Below, piece by piece: positions 7,069 to 15,961 of a DNA stretch of 64,000 bases. The translations under genes were made by a program, and so were the position numbers. The stretch is from DASYXT01 sp035934555 (GTDB taxonomy: Bacteria > Verrucomicrobiota > Verrucomicrobiia > Limisphaerales > UBA8199). The notes beneath the pieces are model-generated. The model saw nothing but the letters and a program-made list of their open reading frames with translations, ran no database searches and was not told the DNA's origin. Numbering within the stretch: the first letter of the stretch is position 1; the number at the start of each line of letters is the position of its first letter. Location: contig DASYXT010000055.1 in assembly GCA_035934555.1 (NCBI GenBank), positions 1 to 64,000 on the forward strand, read 5' to 3'.

Positions 7069-8761
7069 CGTTAATCTCCTTCAGTCGTTGAATGTAATCG
7101 TTGTAATAGCTGGTGGTGGAATCCTGCTGGAGGGACTGCTCCATGATGCTGAGGGCCTGTGCAAACTGATTAACGCGGACGGCTTCGTCGGCGGCGGCTT
7201 TGGCCTTCCTGGCAGCCTCGCTGGGCTGAATGTTCTGCGGTTGCGATTGCTGCTGTTGTTGCTGCTGTTTTTTGAGTTCTTCGAGGCGCTGTTTGACGAA
7301 TCCCGCGTTATACTTGGCGTCGGCGTCCTGCGGGTTCAGCTTGAGGCTCAGTTCGTAATCGGTAATGGCCTTTTGCCAATTCTCGGAGCGCTTGGCGGTA
7401 TCAGATTGGCTCTCGCCGAGGCGATACAAGGCATTGCCGTGATTGTAGAACGCCATTTCCTGCAGCTTCAGGTCGCGGGAGGCGAGCGCCTGGTTGAACT
7501 GGTTGGCGGCTTCATCGAACTTGCCGGTGCGATAGGCCGCCGCCCCGGCGTTGAAATGGAGGCGCGGGTCGTCCCCTTTGCGTTTGAGCAACTGCTCGTA
7601 TTGCTGAAGCGCCTGGGAATAATTGCCGGCCTGGTACTCGCGCAAAGCACTTCCGGTGGAGGCGGAGCCGCGGGCAGGCACCAGCAGCAAGGCGAGCAAG
7701 ACAGCAGCGGTGGAGACCAGCGGGCGCGCGGCGGGCGCGGCGGCGGCGGGCTGGGTGCGGGGCTGCGGTTTGCGTTCGGGCAGCAGCATTTCCAGGATCA
7801 GCAGGACACACGCGGCGGCCAAAGGCCAGTGATAGCGTTCCTGGTACTGCTTGACCATGAGTTCCTGGTGCTCGGCTTTGGGCAACGGCGCGATACCCTG
7901 GGAATAAACGGTGGCCATGGTATCAGCGCCGCGCAGCGGCAGGTAAAAGCAACCGGGCGACGTGCCGGCGATCTCCTCGAGCAACCGCTGGTTCAAATGC
8001 GACTTAACAACGTTGCCCTGCTCGTCACGCACGTAGTCGTCCTGGCCCTGCGCGTTATGGACGCGCAGAATCTGGCCTTCCGCCGTGCCGACGCCGACGG
8101 TGAAAATCTTCAGGCCGGCCTGGGCGGCTTTCTGTGCGGCTTCGAGCGCGCCGGAATCGTGGTCCTCGCCGTCGGTAATCAGAACCAACACTTTATGATT
8201 GTCACCGTTGCGGAACCCGGCCTCGGCGGTGCGAATGGCTTCCGCCAGAGCGGTGCCGCCCTGAGGTATGGTCCCGACGTCGAGCGCATCAACGCTTTGA
8301 CGGAAAGCCGTGTCGTCAATCGTTAAGGGGCATTGGAGGAAGGCGGTGCCGGCGAAGGCCACAAGCCCGAGGCGGTCGGCTTTGGCGAGCTGCATCAAAT
8401 CCAGCGCGGCGAGCTTGGCGCGGGCGAGGCGATTGGGAGCGATATCCTGCGCGAGCATGCTTTTGGAAGTATCGATGGCGACAATCACATCAACGCCGCG
8501 CTGTTTGACCTCCTGCCAGGTAAAACCCCAGCGCGGTCCAGCGAGCGCGAAAATCAGACAAGCCACCGCGCCGACAATGCAGCCGAGCCGGACCTTTCGC
8601 CGCACCGGCGAGACGCCCGACACCAGGCCTGGGAGCAGGCGCGGCTGGATGAATTGGGCCATCAGGCGGGCGCGATTGTTCGCGGCCCACCAGAAAAACA
8701 GCACCAGCGCCGGCGGCAGGACCAGCAGCAACCAAAGGAATTGTGGGTGAGCGATCGACAT
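7040..8761 (-). CDS. BatB-BatC-like fusion: von Willebrand A domain plus TPR
   Basis: This protein is 573 residues long. I chose the ATG at 8761 because it overlaps the stop of the upstream vWA gene (ATGA). Two N-terminal helices (about 7-25 and 60-77) are followed by a vWA domain with the MIDAS motif DTSKS near residue 97 and 'TDGEDHDSG'. Two further helices follow (about 310-325 and 345-365), then TPR repeats (about 370-500) and a Gln-rich linker. It therefore joins BatB and BatC, which are separate genes in Bacteroides. Bat proteins are membrane-associated and linked to MoxR-type chaperoning and stress tolerance; the exact role here is not known. Confidence 0.85.
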   Translation of the reverse strand: MSIAHPQFLWLLLVLPPALVLFFWWAANNRARLMAQFIQPRLLPGLVSGVSPVRRKVRLGCIVGAVACLIFALAGPRWGFTWQEVKQRGVDVIVAIDTSKSMLAQDIAPNRLARAKLAALDLMQLAKADRLGLVAFAGTAFLQCPLTIDDTAFRQSVDALDVGTIPQGGTALAEAIRTAEAGFRNGDNHKVLVLITDGEDHDSGALEAAQKAAQAGLKIFTVGVGTAEGQILRVHNAQGQDDYVRDEQGNVVKSHLNQRLLEEIAGTSPGCFYLPLRGADTMATVYSQGIAPLPKAEHQELMVKQYQERYHWPLAAACVLLILEMLLPERKPQPRTQPAAAAPAARPLVSTAAVLLALLLVPARGSASTGSALREYQAGNYSQALQQYEQLLKRKGDDPRLHFNAGAAAYRTGKFDEAANQFNQALASRDLKLQEMAFYNHGNALYRLGESQSDTAKRSENWQKAITDYELSLKLNPQDADAKYNAGFVKQRLEELKKQQQQQQQSQPQNIQPSEAARKAKAAADEAVRVNQFAQALSIMEQSLQQDSTTSYYNDYIQRLKEINGVQNPPAKP

Positions 8762-9828
8762 CAAGGCAGGCGCCTCCAAACCGTATGGCGCAGCAAAACT
8801 TCGAACATCAGCAGGGCCAGGCCGGGCGTGATGAACCAGTCATACAACTCGCGATAATGCGCGAACTTCTTCACCTGCGTCTCGGTCTTCTCCAGTTTGT
8901 CAATCTCGGCATAGATCGCCTGGAACCGTTCCGCGTTGTCGGCGCGGTAGTACTTGCCGCTGGTGTCGTCGGCGATCTTTTTCAAGGTGGTCTCATCGAT
9001 ATCCACCGGCTCCAGGCGTGAGCCGACGCGCTGGCCGCCGTAATACACCGGCATCGGCGCCATCCCCTGCCGGCCGACGCCAATCGTATAAACCTTCACG
9101 CTGAGGGCCTTGGCGGCTTCGGCAGCCGTCAGCGGATCAATCTTGCCCGAGTTATTCTGACCATCAGTCATGAGAATGACGATTTTGCTCTTGGCCTTCA
9201 GCTCGCGCAGGCGGTTGACGGCGGTGCTCAGGGCGGAGCCGATGGCGGTGCGGTTTTCGTCGATGTCGCCGATCTTGAGCCGTTCGATATTCTCGAGCAG
9301 GAAATCGTGGTCCAGCGTCAACGGCGTCGCGATATAGGGCTGGGTCGCGAACACCACCAGGCCGATGCGGTCGCTGGGCCGTTTCTTAATGAAGTTCTCC
9401 AACACCGCGCGGGCCATGTTGAAGCGGTTGACCCGGTCGCCGCGCACCTCGAAATCTTCGGAGATCATGCTGCCGGACATGTCGAGCGCGACGACGATAT
9501 CGACGCCGCTGGCACTGACCTGCGTCTCGCTGCGGGTGAGCCGCGGTTGGGCCAGCGCGACGATGCACAAGCCCAACACCAGCCAGCGCAGCGCCCGGAG
9601 GACGCGCCCCGAACGCGTGCGGCTGATGTTCAACACGCCACGCAGAAGGTTGACTGACGAATAGACAAAGGCGGGCGGTTCGCCGCGCGTTCCTTTCAAC
9701 CACGCCAGCAGCGGCAGCAGCAACAGCAACAGCAGCAGCCAGGGATGCCCGAAGCTGTTCTCGAACCACTCGCCGAGCGAAGCAGACCCTGAGACGGCCA
9801 AAAGGAAATGAGGTGCGGCCGGGTTCAT
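8761..9828 (-). CDS. BatA-like von Willebrand A membrane protein
   Basis: This protein is 355 residues long, and the ATG at 9828 overlaps the DUF4381 gene's stop by 4 bases (ATGA). Helices at about 29-44 and 80-95 precede a vWA domain with MIDAS motif D116-x-SGS and 'TDGQNNSG', and a final helix ('WFITPGLALLMFEVLL') lies near the C-terminus. The vWA domain probably faces the periplasm and binds a metal ion through the MIDAS. The neighbouring BatB-like gene suggests the two act as a pair, as in Bat systems. Confidence 0.88.
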   Translation of the reverse strand: MNPAAPHFLLAVSGSASLGEWFENSFGHPWLLLLLLLLPLLAWLKGTRGEPPAFVYSSVNLLRGVLNISRTRSGRVLRALRWLVLGLCIVALAQPRLTRSETQVSASGVDIVVALDMSGSMISEDFEVRGDRVNRFNMARAVLENFIKKRPSDRIGLVVFATQPYIATPLTLDHDFLLENIERLKIGDIDENRTAIGSALSTAVNRLRELKAKSKIVILMTDGQNNSGKIDPLTAAEAAKALSVKVYTIGVGRQGMAPMPVYYGGQRVGSRLEPVDIDETTLKKIADDTSGKYYRADNAERFQAIYAEIDKLEKTETQVKKFAHYRELYDWFITPGLALLMFEVLLRHTVWRRLP

Positions 9829-10421
9829 TGGCGAACGGGCTCCGGTTCTGGCGCCGCGGCCGGTGCGGCAGGTTCGACCGGGCGCGCCACGGGCTCGGTT
9901 TCTTTGACCAGGCGCAGCGCCGCGGCGTGCAGGTCGCGCAACTCCGGTTCGGCGGGTTCGTATCGGGCGAACTTGACCAGGTCGCAGCGTGCGAGGAATT
10001 CGCCGAGGCTGTTTTTCTGGTCCGGGCTCAACAGATTGGTTCCCTGCAATTCGTAAAGAAATTCTTCGGTGGTGCGCTCGGGCGCGCGGAACTCGAACCG
10101 CTCTTCGAGATACCAGCGAATCGTGTCGGAGACGGCGATGCAGAACGCTTTGGGATTCCCAAGCAGCGCCAGCGCCTCGTCGAGTTTTTGCCGTGCGCGG
10201 ATGTGCGCGGGGATGACCGGCACCGGGGGAACCAGGGCACGACGCTGTCGCCAGCGCCGCCAGGCGAAGTACAGCGCGGCCAAGAGCAGCAAGCCAGCCA
10301 AGGCAAGGCCGACCCAAAGCCAGGGATTGGGAATGGACACCGGCGCCTTAATGTCGCGCAAGTCCGCGCTGGCCTGGGGAGCCAGAGCCGACACGGTGTT
10401 GGTTGGTGCGACTTTAAGCAT
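9825..10421 (-). CDS. DUF4381-family membrane protein
   Basis: This 198-residue protein has one membrane helix near residues 35-55 (WLWVGLALAGLLLLAALYFA), a basic cytoplasmic segment after it, and a C-terminal domain with 'FCIAVSDTIRWYLEERFEF', typical of DUF4381 proteins found between DUF58 and vWA genes. The ATG at 10421 lies 13 bases after the DUF58 stop; longer open frames upstream overlap the DUF58 gene and are not supported. The C-terminal tail is Pro/Ala/Glu-rich. The function is unknown but membership of the MoxR/Bat operon is clear. Confidence 0.8.
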   Translation of the reverse strand: MLKVAPTNTVSALAPQASADLRDIKAPVSIPNPWLWVGLALAGLLLLAALYFAWRRWRQRRALVPPVPVIPAHIRARQKLDEALALLGNPKAFCIAVSDTIRWYLEERFEFRAPERTTEEFLYELQGTNLLSPDQKNSLGEFLARCDLVKFARYEPAEPELRDLHAAALRLVKETEPVARPVEPAAPAAAPEPEPVRQ

Positions 10422-10434
10422 TCGTTTCGGCCAG

Positions 10435-11370
10435 TTAACCGCGCAGCCGTCGCTTTTCGCGTGTTTCGAAAAAGCGGCCCAGCTCGGCGGCGTAGGGCTG
10501 GTCGGTGCGCAAGCGGATCGCGTCGATGCCCGCCGAGCGCAACTGCCGGGCCAACTCGGTTTGGGCGCGGACGCGGTGTTCGGCAAACGCCGCGCGCTTG
10601 CGCGCGTCGCCGGTATCCAGCTCGATGGTTTCGCCCGTTTCAGCGTCCTGCAAAACCAGCCGGCCCAGTGCGGGCAGTTCCAGCTCGAAAGGGTCGGTGA
10701 TTTGGACGGCGACAACATCGTGCCGGCGGTTGGCATGCCGCAGCATCGAGGAGGAGAGTTGGTCGGGTTGCGGTTTGGACACGCGAGCGTTGCCTGCGGC
10801 TTGGCCATCCGAAGCGATGAAATCGGAGATCAACACTGCGATGGCTTTGTGCGGGGTAACCCGAAGCAGGAACTGCAACGCGCCATTTAAATCGGTTCCG
10901 TGGCGCTGCGGTTGAAAGAACAGCACTTCGCGAATGACGCGCAGCACGTGCCGGCGCCCTTTGCGCGGCGGGATGAACTTCTCGACCGCATCGCTGAACA
11001 GGACCAGGCCCACCTTGTCGTTATTGCGGATGGCGGAGAAGGCGAGGACGGAGGCAATTTCGGCCGCCAGTTCGCGTTTGGATTGCGCGCGAGACCCGAA
11101 CAGGCCGGACCCGCTGACATCCACCAGCAGCATCAGCGTCAGCTCGCGTTCCTCGACAAACTTCTTGATGAACGGGTGATTCATCCGCGCGGTGACATTC
11201 CAATCGATGGAGCGGACCTCGTCGCCGGGCTGGTATTCGCGGACCTCGTCGAAATTCATGCCCTGGCCCTTAAAGACGCTGTGGTACTGGCCGGCGAGCG
11301 ACTCGCTGACCAGGCGATTGGTCCGCAGCTCGATCTGCCTGATTTTCTTCAGAATCTCACGCGGAATCAT
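10435..11370 (-). CDS. DUF58 domain protein
   Basis: This 311-residue protein carries the DUF58 hallmarks: 'GQGMNFDEVREYQPGDEVRSIDW' near the N-terminus (about 35-57) and a vWA-like fold with 'LLVDVSGSG' near residue 83. DUF58 proteins are encoded almost always next to MoxR AAA ATPases and are thought to be their substrates or partners. The ATG at 11370 overlaps the MoxR stop (ATGA), so translation is coupled. No membrane helices are seen, unlike longer DUF58 proteins; it is probably cytoplasmic. Confidence 0.9.
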   Translation of the reverse strand: MIPREILKKIRQIELRTNRLVSESLAGQYHSVFKGQGMNFDEVREYQPGDEVRSIDWNVTARMNHPFIKKFVEERELTLMLLVDVSGSGLFGSRAQSKRELAAEIASVLAFSAIRNNDKVGLVLFSDAVEKFIPPRKGRRHVLRVIREVLFFQPQRHGTDLNGALQFLLRVTPHKAIAVLISDFIASDGQAAGNARVSKPQPDQLSSSMLRHANRRHDVVAVQITDPFELELPALGRLVLQDAETGETIELDTGDARKRAAFAEHRVRAQTELARQLRSAGIDAIRLRTDQPYAAELGRFFETREKRRLRG

Positions 11371-12377
11371 GGCACCGGCAGCTCATCAAAAATCTTCTGA
11401 ATGACTATCTCGCTGGTCTTTTCCTCGGCCTCGGCTTCGTAGGTGATGGCGACGCGGTGGCGGAGCACGTCCATGCCGATGCTCTTGACATCCTGCGGCG
11501 TCACGTAGCCGCGGCCGCGGAGAAAGGCGTAGGCCTTGGCGGCGAGTGTCAGCGAGATGGTGGCGCGAGGCGACGCGCCCAATTGAATGAATTCCTTCAC
11601 CGCGATTTTGTGCGCTTCCGGCTCACGGGTCGCGCAGACCAGATCGACGATGTAATCCTTCACCTTGTCATCGACGTAAATGTCATTGATCACCTGGCGC
11701 GCCTTGAGGATTTGCTCTGGCTCGACCACCGGCCGGGCCTCGGGCGTGCCCGAGGTGCGGGCCATCAATTCGAGAATCTGGCGCTCCTCAGCGCGGGAGG
11801 GATAGCCGATGCGCAGCTTGAGCATGAACCGATCGACTTGCGCCTCGGGCAGCGGATACGTGCCCTCCTGCTCGATGGGATTTTGCGTCGCCAACACCAG
11901 GAACGGTTCTTCGAGACGGTAGGTGTGGTCGCCGATGGTGACCTGCTTCTCCTGCATCGCTTCCAGCAGCGCGCTTTGCACTTTGGCCGGCGCGCGGTTG
12001 ATCTCATCGGCCAAAACCAGGTTGGCGAAGATGGGCCCTTTGCGCGTGGTGAACGCGCCCGATTGCGGGTTGTAAATTTGTGTGCCGATGACGTCGGCCG
12101 GAAGCATGTCGGGCGTGAACTGGAGCCGCGAGAATTTGACGTTCAGGCAGTTGGCGAGGGATTTAACGGAGAGCGTTTTGGCCAAGCCCGGCACGCCTTC
12201 CAACAGCACGTGGCCATTGGCTAAGAGGCCGACGACCAACCGCTCGACCAGGTACGTTTGGCCGACAATGACTTTGCCCAACTCGCTAAAGAGCGGGCGC
12301 ACAAACGCACCCGCCTCCTGAACTGCCTCGTTAACAGCGCTTATTCCGGTATTCATTAAGTCCAAAATCTTACTCAA
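11367..12377 (-). CDS. MoxR-family AAA+ ATPase
   Basis: This 336-residue protein is a MoxR (AAA_3) ATPase. The Walker A is GVPGLAKT (about residues 61-68), with Ala where many AAA proteins have Gly, as is usual in MoxR. The Walker B is LVLADEINRAP, sensor 1 is 'LATQNPIEQEGTYPLPEAQ', and a C-terminal lid includes 'GASPRATISL'. MoxR proteins act as chaperones that assemble or activate vWA-domain partners. It is the first gene of the six-gene leftward operon (12377 to 6415), linked throughout by overlaps or short gaps, so a promoter probably lies in 12378-12600. Confidence 0.93.
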   Translation of the reverse strand: MSKILDLMNTGISAVNEAVQEAGAFVRPLFSELGKVIVGQTYLVERLVVGLLANGHVLLEGVPGLAKTLSVKSLANCLNVKFSRLQFTPDMLPADVIGTQIYNPQSGAFTTRKGPIFANLVLADEINRAPAKVQSALLEAMQEKQVTIGDHTYRLEEPFLVLATQNPIEQEGTYPLPEAQVDRFMLKLRIGYPSRAEERQILELMARTSGTPEARPVVEPEQILKARQVINDIYVDDKVKDYIVDLVCATREPEAHKIAVKEFIQLGASPRATISLTLAAKAYAFLRGRGYVTPQDVKSIGMDVLRHRVAITYEAEAEEKTSEIVIQKIFDELPVP

Positions 12378-12672
12378 CGATGGACAGAAAGACCAGAAAT
12401 TGCGTTCAAGGAAATGGAACGGGTGGGAATGGGCAGCGCCGATTCATGAACCTGGCCACATCGGGGCGGGGTGGGCCTCGTCCCCAGCTCCGTCCTTATT
12501 CCCCAGCCTCAATGGGACGAAGCCGTCCCCTGCCCCTTCATGAATTGGGGCGGGATACAGTCAAACATAAATTGCCGCAAAGAGCCCACGCATCGACAAT
12601 CTCAACGGGACCCGCAGCTTCAGCGTTCATCAACCTGGGTACGGGAGCACGCTGCTCGGCAGATGCGGCAAA
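12378..12672. other. Gap between MoxR operon and gmhA-like gene
   Basis: About 295 bases without a convincing gene. It probably holds the promoter of the MoxR operon. The longer open frames through it continue antisense into the isomerase gene and have no RBS or family resemblance. Confidence 0.5.
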
Positions 12673-13248
12673 TCACGGCTTGGCGTCCCTGGGCAGGTCC
12701 TTTTCGACGGTCTCACACAGGACGTGGAAGAGCAGTTTATGGGCTTCCTGGATGCGAGCGGTGTTGTTGCCGGGCGCGAGCAAATCGAGGCTCGCCAGGC
12801 CTTTAGTGTATCCGCCGTCGCGGCCGAGGAAGCAAATGCTCTTGAGCTTTCGCTGCGCGGCTTCTTCGAGCGCGCGCAGGACGTTGCGGGATTTGCCGCT
12901 GGTGGTAAAGGCGATCAGGACATCACCCGGCTGGCCGAGGCCCCAGACCTGGCGGGCGAAGATTTCTTCGGCGTTGTAATCGTTGCAGACAGCGGTCATG
13001 AACTCGCCGTTGGCGGTGAGTGAAATGGCGGGATACGGCCGGCGGTCTTCGCGGTAGCGGCAGAGGAATTCGGTCGCGAGGTGCGTGGCGTCGGAGGCGC
13101 TGCCGCCGTTGCCGCAAATCAAGAGCTTGTGGCCAGAAGTGAGGCAATCAAGCACGAGCCGGGCGGCGCGGTTGAGGGGCTTTTCCAGAGGGGCGAGCGC
13201 GCGAAGAGTGGCGATGGAATCTTCAATGTTTTGTTGAAGTAGAGTCAT
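12673..13248 (-). CDS. gmhA: SIS-domain phosphoheptose isomerase (GmhA-like)
   Basis: This 191-residue protein has a single SIS domain with 'LLICGNGGSASDATHLATEF' (about 42-61), the GmhA signature, and 'FTTSGKSRNVLRAL' later. GmhA converts sedoheptulose 7-phosphate to D-glycero-D-manno-heptose 7-phosphate for LPS core heptose. Here the ligand residues of the SNGGSAsDA pattern are kept. The start at 13248 (MTLLQQ) is preferred because the 17 residues upstream have no family character. No heptose kinase or adenylyltransferase lies next to it, so a role in another sugar-phosphate step is possible. Confidence 0.85.
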   Translation of the reverse strand: MTLLQQNIEDSIATLRALAPLEKPLNRAARLVLDCLTSGHKLLICGNGGSASDATHLATEFLCRYREDRRPYPAISLTANGEFMTAVCNDYNAEEIFARQVWGLGQPGDVLIAFTTSGKSRNVLRALEEAAQRKLKSICFLGRDGGYTKGLASLDLLAPGNNTARIQEAHKLLFHVLCETVEKDLPRDAKP

Positions 13249-13618
13249 CGGGAAGAAGGTAAACAGATCGGGGAGAATGGAAAGAGCGGAGACGAACACG
13301 CAACGTCCACAACATCCTCAACGTCCGACATCGAATCTCACAGTTCGTCGCATACTCTACACTCCCAGTCTGGCGAGGATTCTCCCTCTCCCCTTCGGAA
13401 GGGGAGAGGGCCGGGGTGAGGGGGCTTTGTGTAGCCAATCCCGCGGTCCTCTCAGTAAGGCCACCAAGAGGGTAACTCCTAATGGTTCTGTTCCCTCATG
13501 ATTCTGTCCGCTTCGTCTGCTCTTACCACGTGATTTCCGCCTTTCCGCCAACCGAGGCTGGCCCCCCCGCGCCGCGCACTTGCCCAGGGCAGGTTTCCGC
13601 CCTTACCTTATAGCTGTC
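13249..13618. other. Divergent promoter region with a palindromic dispersed repeat
   Basis: This gap separates the leftward isomerase gene from the rightward uvrC gene. It contains a GC-rich hairpin repeat at 13384-13410 (separate entry). No small gene is supported. Confidence 0.5.
13384..13426. repeat. Palindromic dispersed element (CCCTCTCCCCTT hairpin)
   Basis: A 12-bp perfect inverted repeat (13384-13395 with 13399-13410) with a 3-base loop is followed by CCGGGGTGAGGGG. This wording is a widespread REP-like element in many bacterial genomes. It is likely non-coding. Confidence 0.7.
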
Positions 13619-15319
13619 ATGACAGTGGCCGAGCACATCCGCAAGAAAGTCAGCGAGCTGCCCCATAAACCGGGCATCTACCTGATGCGGGACCGTTTTG
13701 GCACGGTGATTTACGTCGGCAAAGCGCGGGACTTGCGCAAGCGAGTCAGCCATTATTTCCAGCCATCGCGGCGGCTGGGATGGGACCTGAAATTCCAGGC
13801 GCTGGTCGAGGCGATTCACGATTTCGATTTTCACCCGGTCCGCAGCGAGCCGGAAGCGCTGTTGCTCGAAGGCAAGCTGATCAAGGAATTTCATCCGCGG
13901 TATAACGTCAGCTTCCGTGATGACAAACGGTTCCTGCTGCTGAAGGTAAACCTGAAGGACCCGATCCCGCGGTTTACGCTGACGCGCCTGCGGCAGGATG
14001 ATGGCGCGCGTTACTTCGGGCCGTTCCCCAATTCGAGCGCGTTGCGCAGCACGCTCGCGCTGGTGCGGCGGCAATATCATCTGCGCGGCTGCCGCCCGCT
14101 CACACCGGGCGAAGCCGATTACAAGCATTGTCTCTACGCGCACCTGAAGTATTGCACCGCGCCGTGCATCAACAATGTGACACGCGAGCAGTACTTGGAG
14201 CAGGTGAACGCCGCGTGCGAGTTCCTCGACGGCCAATGCGAGGAAATGCAGGAACAACTCGAAGGCGAAATGCGCAAAGCGGCCGTGGCGCAGGAATTCG
14301 AGCGCGCCGCCGAGTTGCGGGATTTGCTGGCCGATTTACGGCGAACGACCCAGAAAGCCAACCGGTTCGAGCGCGTGCCTTACAGTCTGCCGCAGGCGAT
14401 TGATCCGCAGCGGGATTTAGCCGAACTGGGCGAGGTGCTGGGGTTGCCCGGCGCGCCCGAGCGAATCGAAGGGATAGACATCTCCAATATCAGCGGCACT
14501 TTCAAAGTGGCTTCCCTGGTCAGTTTCCGCGGCGGGCGGCCCGACCGCGGCAATTACCGGCGGTTCCGGATCAAGACGGTGGAAGGGCAGGACGACTTTG
14601 CGTCGGTGGCCGAAGTGGTGCGGCGGCGTTATACGCGCGTGTTGAACGAGCTGCGCGGGCCGGCCGCGGCGCCTGCTCCCGCTGTGCCTGGGGCCGAGCC
14701 TGCCGCTCCAGCAGCGGCTGCGCCGGTGCAAGCGCCTGCCGGGCGTTGGGAGGGCGGCGAGCCTGTGCCCCAGGAACTGCAAAAGCTGGCAGATGAAACA
14801 GGCGCGGCCGTGCGGCATAACCGGCCCGCGCCGAAGCCGAGACCGGGGGCGGCGTTGCCGGATTTGATTCTGATTGATGGCGGCAAGGGGCAGTTGAGCG
14901 CCGCCTGCGGTGAGTTGGCGCGGCTTGGTCTGTCAAATATTCCGATTATCGGTTTGGCCAAGGAGTTCGAGGAAATCTACCGGCCAGGTGAAAGGGAGCC
15001 GCTGCGGCTGCCGGCGCACAGCGGCGCGTTGAAACTGCTGCAACGCGTGCGGGACGAGTCGCATCGGCTGGCCAACACCTACAACGCCGAGCTGCGCTTG
15101 CGGAAAATCTCGGAGAGCATTTTGGACGAGTTCCCCAATATCGGTGAGCGGCGCAAAGCCGCCTTGCTGAAGAAATTCGGGTCGGTGCAGCGGATTAGGC
15201 TGGCAAGCGTCGAGCAGATTGCCGAGGTATCGGGGTTCGGCGGCAAGGCCGCGGCGGAACTGAAGACGTTCCTGCTGGCACGGACCGCGGACTTTACTCC
15301 GCAGCAACAGCCGGAGTGA
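13619..15319 (+). CDS. uvrC: Excinuclease ABC subunit C (UvrC)
   Basis: This 566-residue protein starts at ATG 13619 (MTVAEHI); a longer open frame upstream has no family character. It has a GIY-YIG nuclease domain (GIYLMRD...VIYVGKARDLRKRV, about 16-40), a UVR-like helical segment (about 210-250), the RNase H-like C-terminal nuclease with 'IDISNISG', 'DLILIDGGKGQ' and 'RVRDESHR' for the catalytic acids and His, and C-terminal helix-hairpin-helix repeats. UvrC makes both incisions in nucleotide excision repair with UvrA and UvrB. A Pro/Ala-rich insert of about 70 residues (near 345-415) splits the nuclease domain. It stands alone. Confidence 0.93.
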   Translation: MTVAEHIRKKVSELPHKPGIYLMRDRFGTVIYVGKARDLRKRVSHYFQPSRRLGWDLKFQALVEAIHDFDFHPVRSEPEALLLEGKLIKEFHPRYNVSFRDDKRFLLLKVNLKDPIPRFTLTRLRQDDGARYFGPFPNSSALRSTLALVRRQYHLRGCRPLTPGEADYKHCLYAHLKYCTAPCINNVTREQYLEQVNAACEFLDGQCEEMQEQLEGEMRKAAVAQEFERAAELRDLLADLRRTTQKANRFERVPYSLPQAIDPQRDLAELGEVLGLPGAPERIEGIDISNISGTFKVASLVSFRGGRPDRGNYRRFRIKTVEGQDDFASVAEVVRRRYTRVLNELRGPAAAPAPAVPGAEPAAPAAAAPVQAPAGRWEGGEPVPQELQKLADETGAAVRHNRPAPKPRPGAALPDLILIDGGKGQLSAACGELARLGLSNIPIIGLAKEFEEIYRPGEREPLRLPAHSGALKLLQRVRDESHRLANTYNAELRLRKISESILDEFPNIGERRKAALLKKFGSVQRIRLASVEQIAEVSGFGGKAAAELKTFLLARTADFTPQQQPE

Positions 15320-15365
15320 ATGGGCAGTTTCGTGGAGCGTGGGAGCGTGGAGCGGGGAGCGTGAG

Positions 15366-15458
15366 AATCCTGTAAATCCTGCCGGTGAATTCAGGGTTCT
15401 GTGTGCAGACCGCGCCCGACGGAACCGAATTTGACAGGATTACAGGATTAACAGGATT
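15366..15458. repeat. AATCCTGT dispersed repeat in inverted orientation
   Basis: AATCCTGTAAATCCTG at 15366-15381 faces its inverse, a run of CAGGATT words, at 15434-15458. Repeats of this wording occur in intergenic regions of many bacterial genomes. It sits between uvrC and the DUF6941 gene in otherwise low-complexity, GAGCG-rich DNA. Confidence 0.5.
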
Positions 15459-15556
15459 CCGGAAACGGGACGCCGCATGAGCGGGGAGCGGGGAGCACCC
15501 ACGCTTCGCGAAAAGGAGTGGCAGAAAGGGGCGCTTGCCTCTAGCTTCGGGCCGGC

Positions 15557-15958
15557 ATGAACATTCAAGTGGCAGTTCTATGCGACGCGGCGACGGATGA
15601 TAACGGGAAGCTCAACCTGCTGGGGGCGTTTGACACGATCTATACGCACCAACTGCCGGCGGTCCATCCGCAATGCTCGATTGCGCTGCGGGTGACTTTT
15701 TTCAGTGGCGACGAGGGCAAACACAATCTGCGCCTCAACTTTGTCGATGCGGATGGAAAGTCGATCATGCCCGATTTTCCGCCGATACCGGTGGAAGTCG
15801 TTTTGCCGGAAGACCTGCATTTCGGGACGCGCAATTTCATCGTGAACATCCAGCAGTTGAAGTTCGAAAACCCGGGGCTGTACTCGATTGATTTGTCTTT
15901 GGACGACCAACCGCAGGCGAGCATTCCGCTGCTGGTGAAACATAACCCGCCGGCCTGA
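15557..15958 (+). CDS. DUF6941-family protein
   Basis: This 133-residue protein begins MNIQVAVLCDAATDDNGKLNLLGAFD, the hallmark of DUF6941 proteins. The sequence alternates short hydrophobic strands, consistent with a beta-sandwich. No signal peptide is present, so it is probably cytoplasmic. The family has no known function. It converges on the NagB-like gene with only 3 bases between stop codons. Confidence 0.8.
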   Translation: MNIQVAVLCDAATDDNGKLNLLGAFDTIYTHQLPAVHPQCSIALRVTFFSGDEGKHNLRLNFVDADGKSIMPDFPPIPVEVVLPEDLHFGTRNFIVNIQQLKFENPGLYSIDLSLDDQPQASIPLLVKHNPPA

Positions 15959-15961
15959 GGC

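Noticed and set aside
7061..8326. Long plus-strand open frame (421 residues)
   Set aside because: It is antisense to the vWA/TPR gene; Leu/Gly-rich, with no RBS or family resemblance.
12380..12979. Open frames in and after the MoxR upstream gap
   Set aside because: They run antisense into the isomerase gene and have no recognisable RBS or domain.
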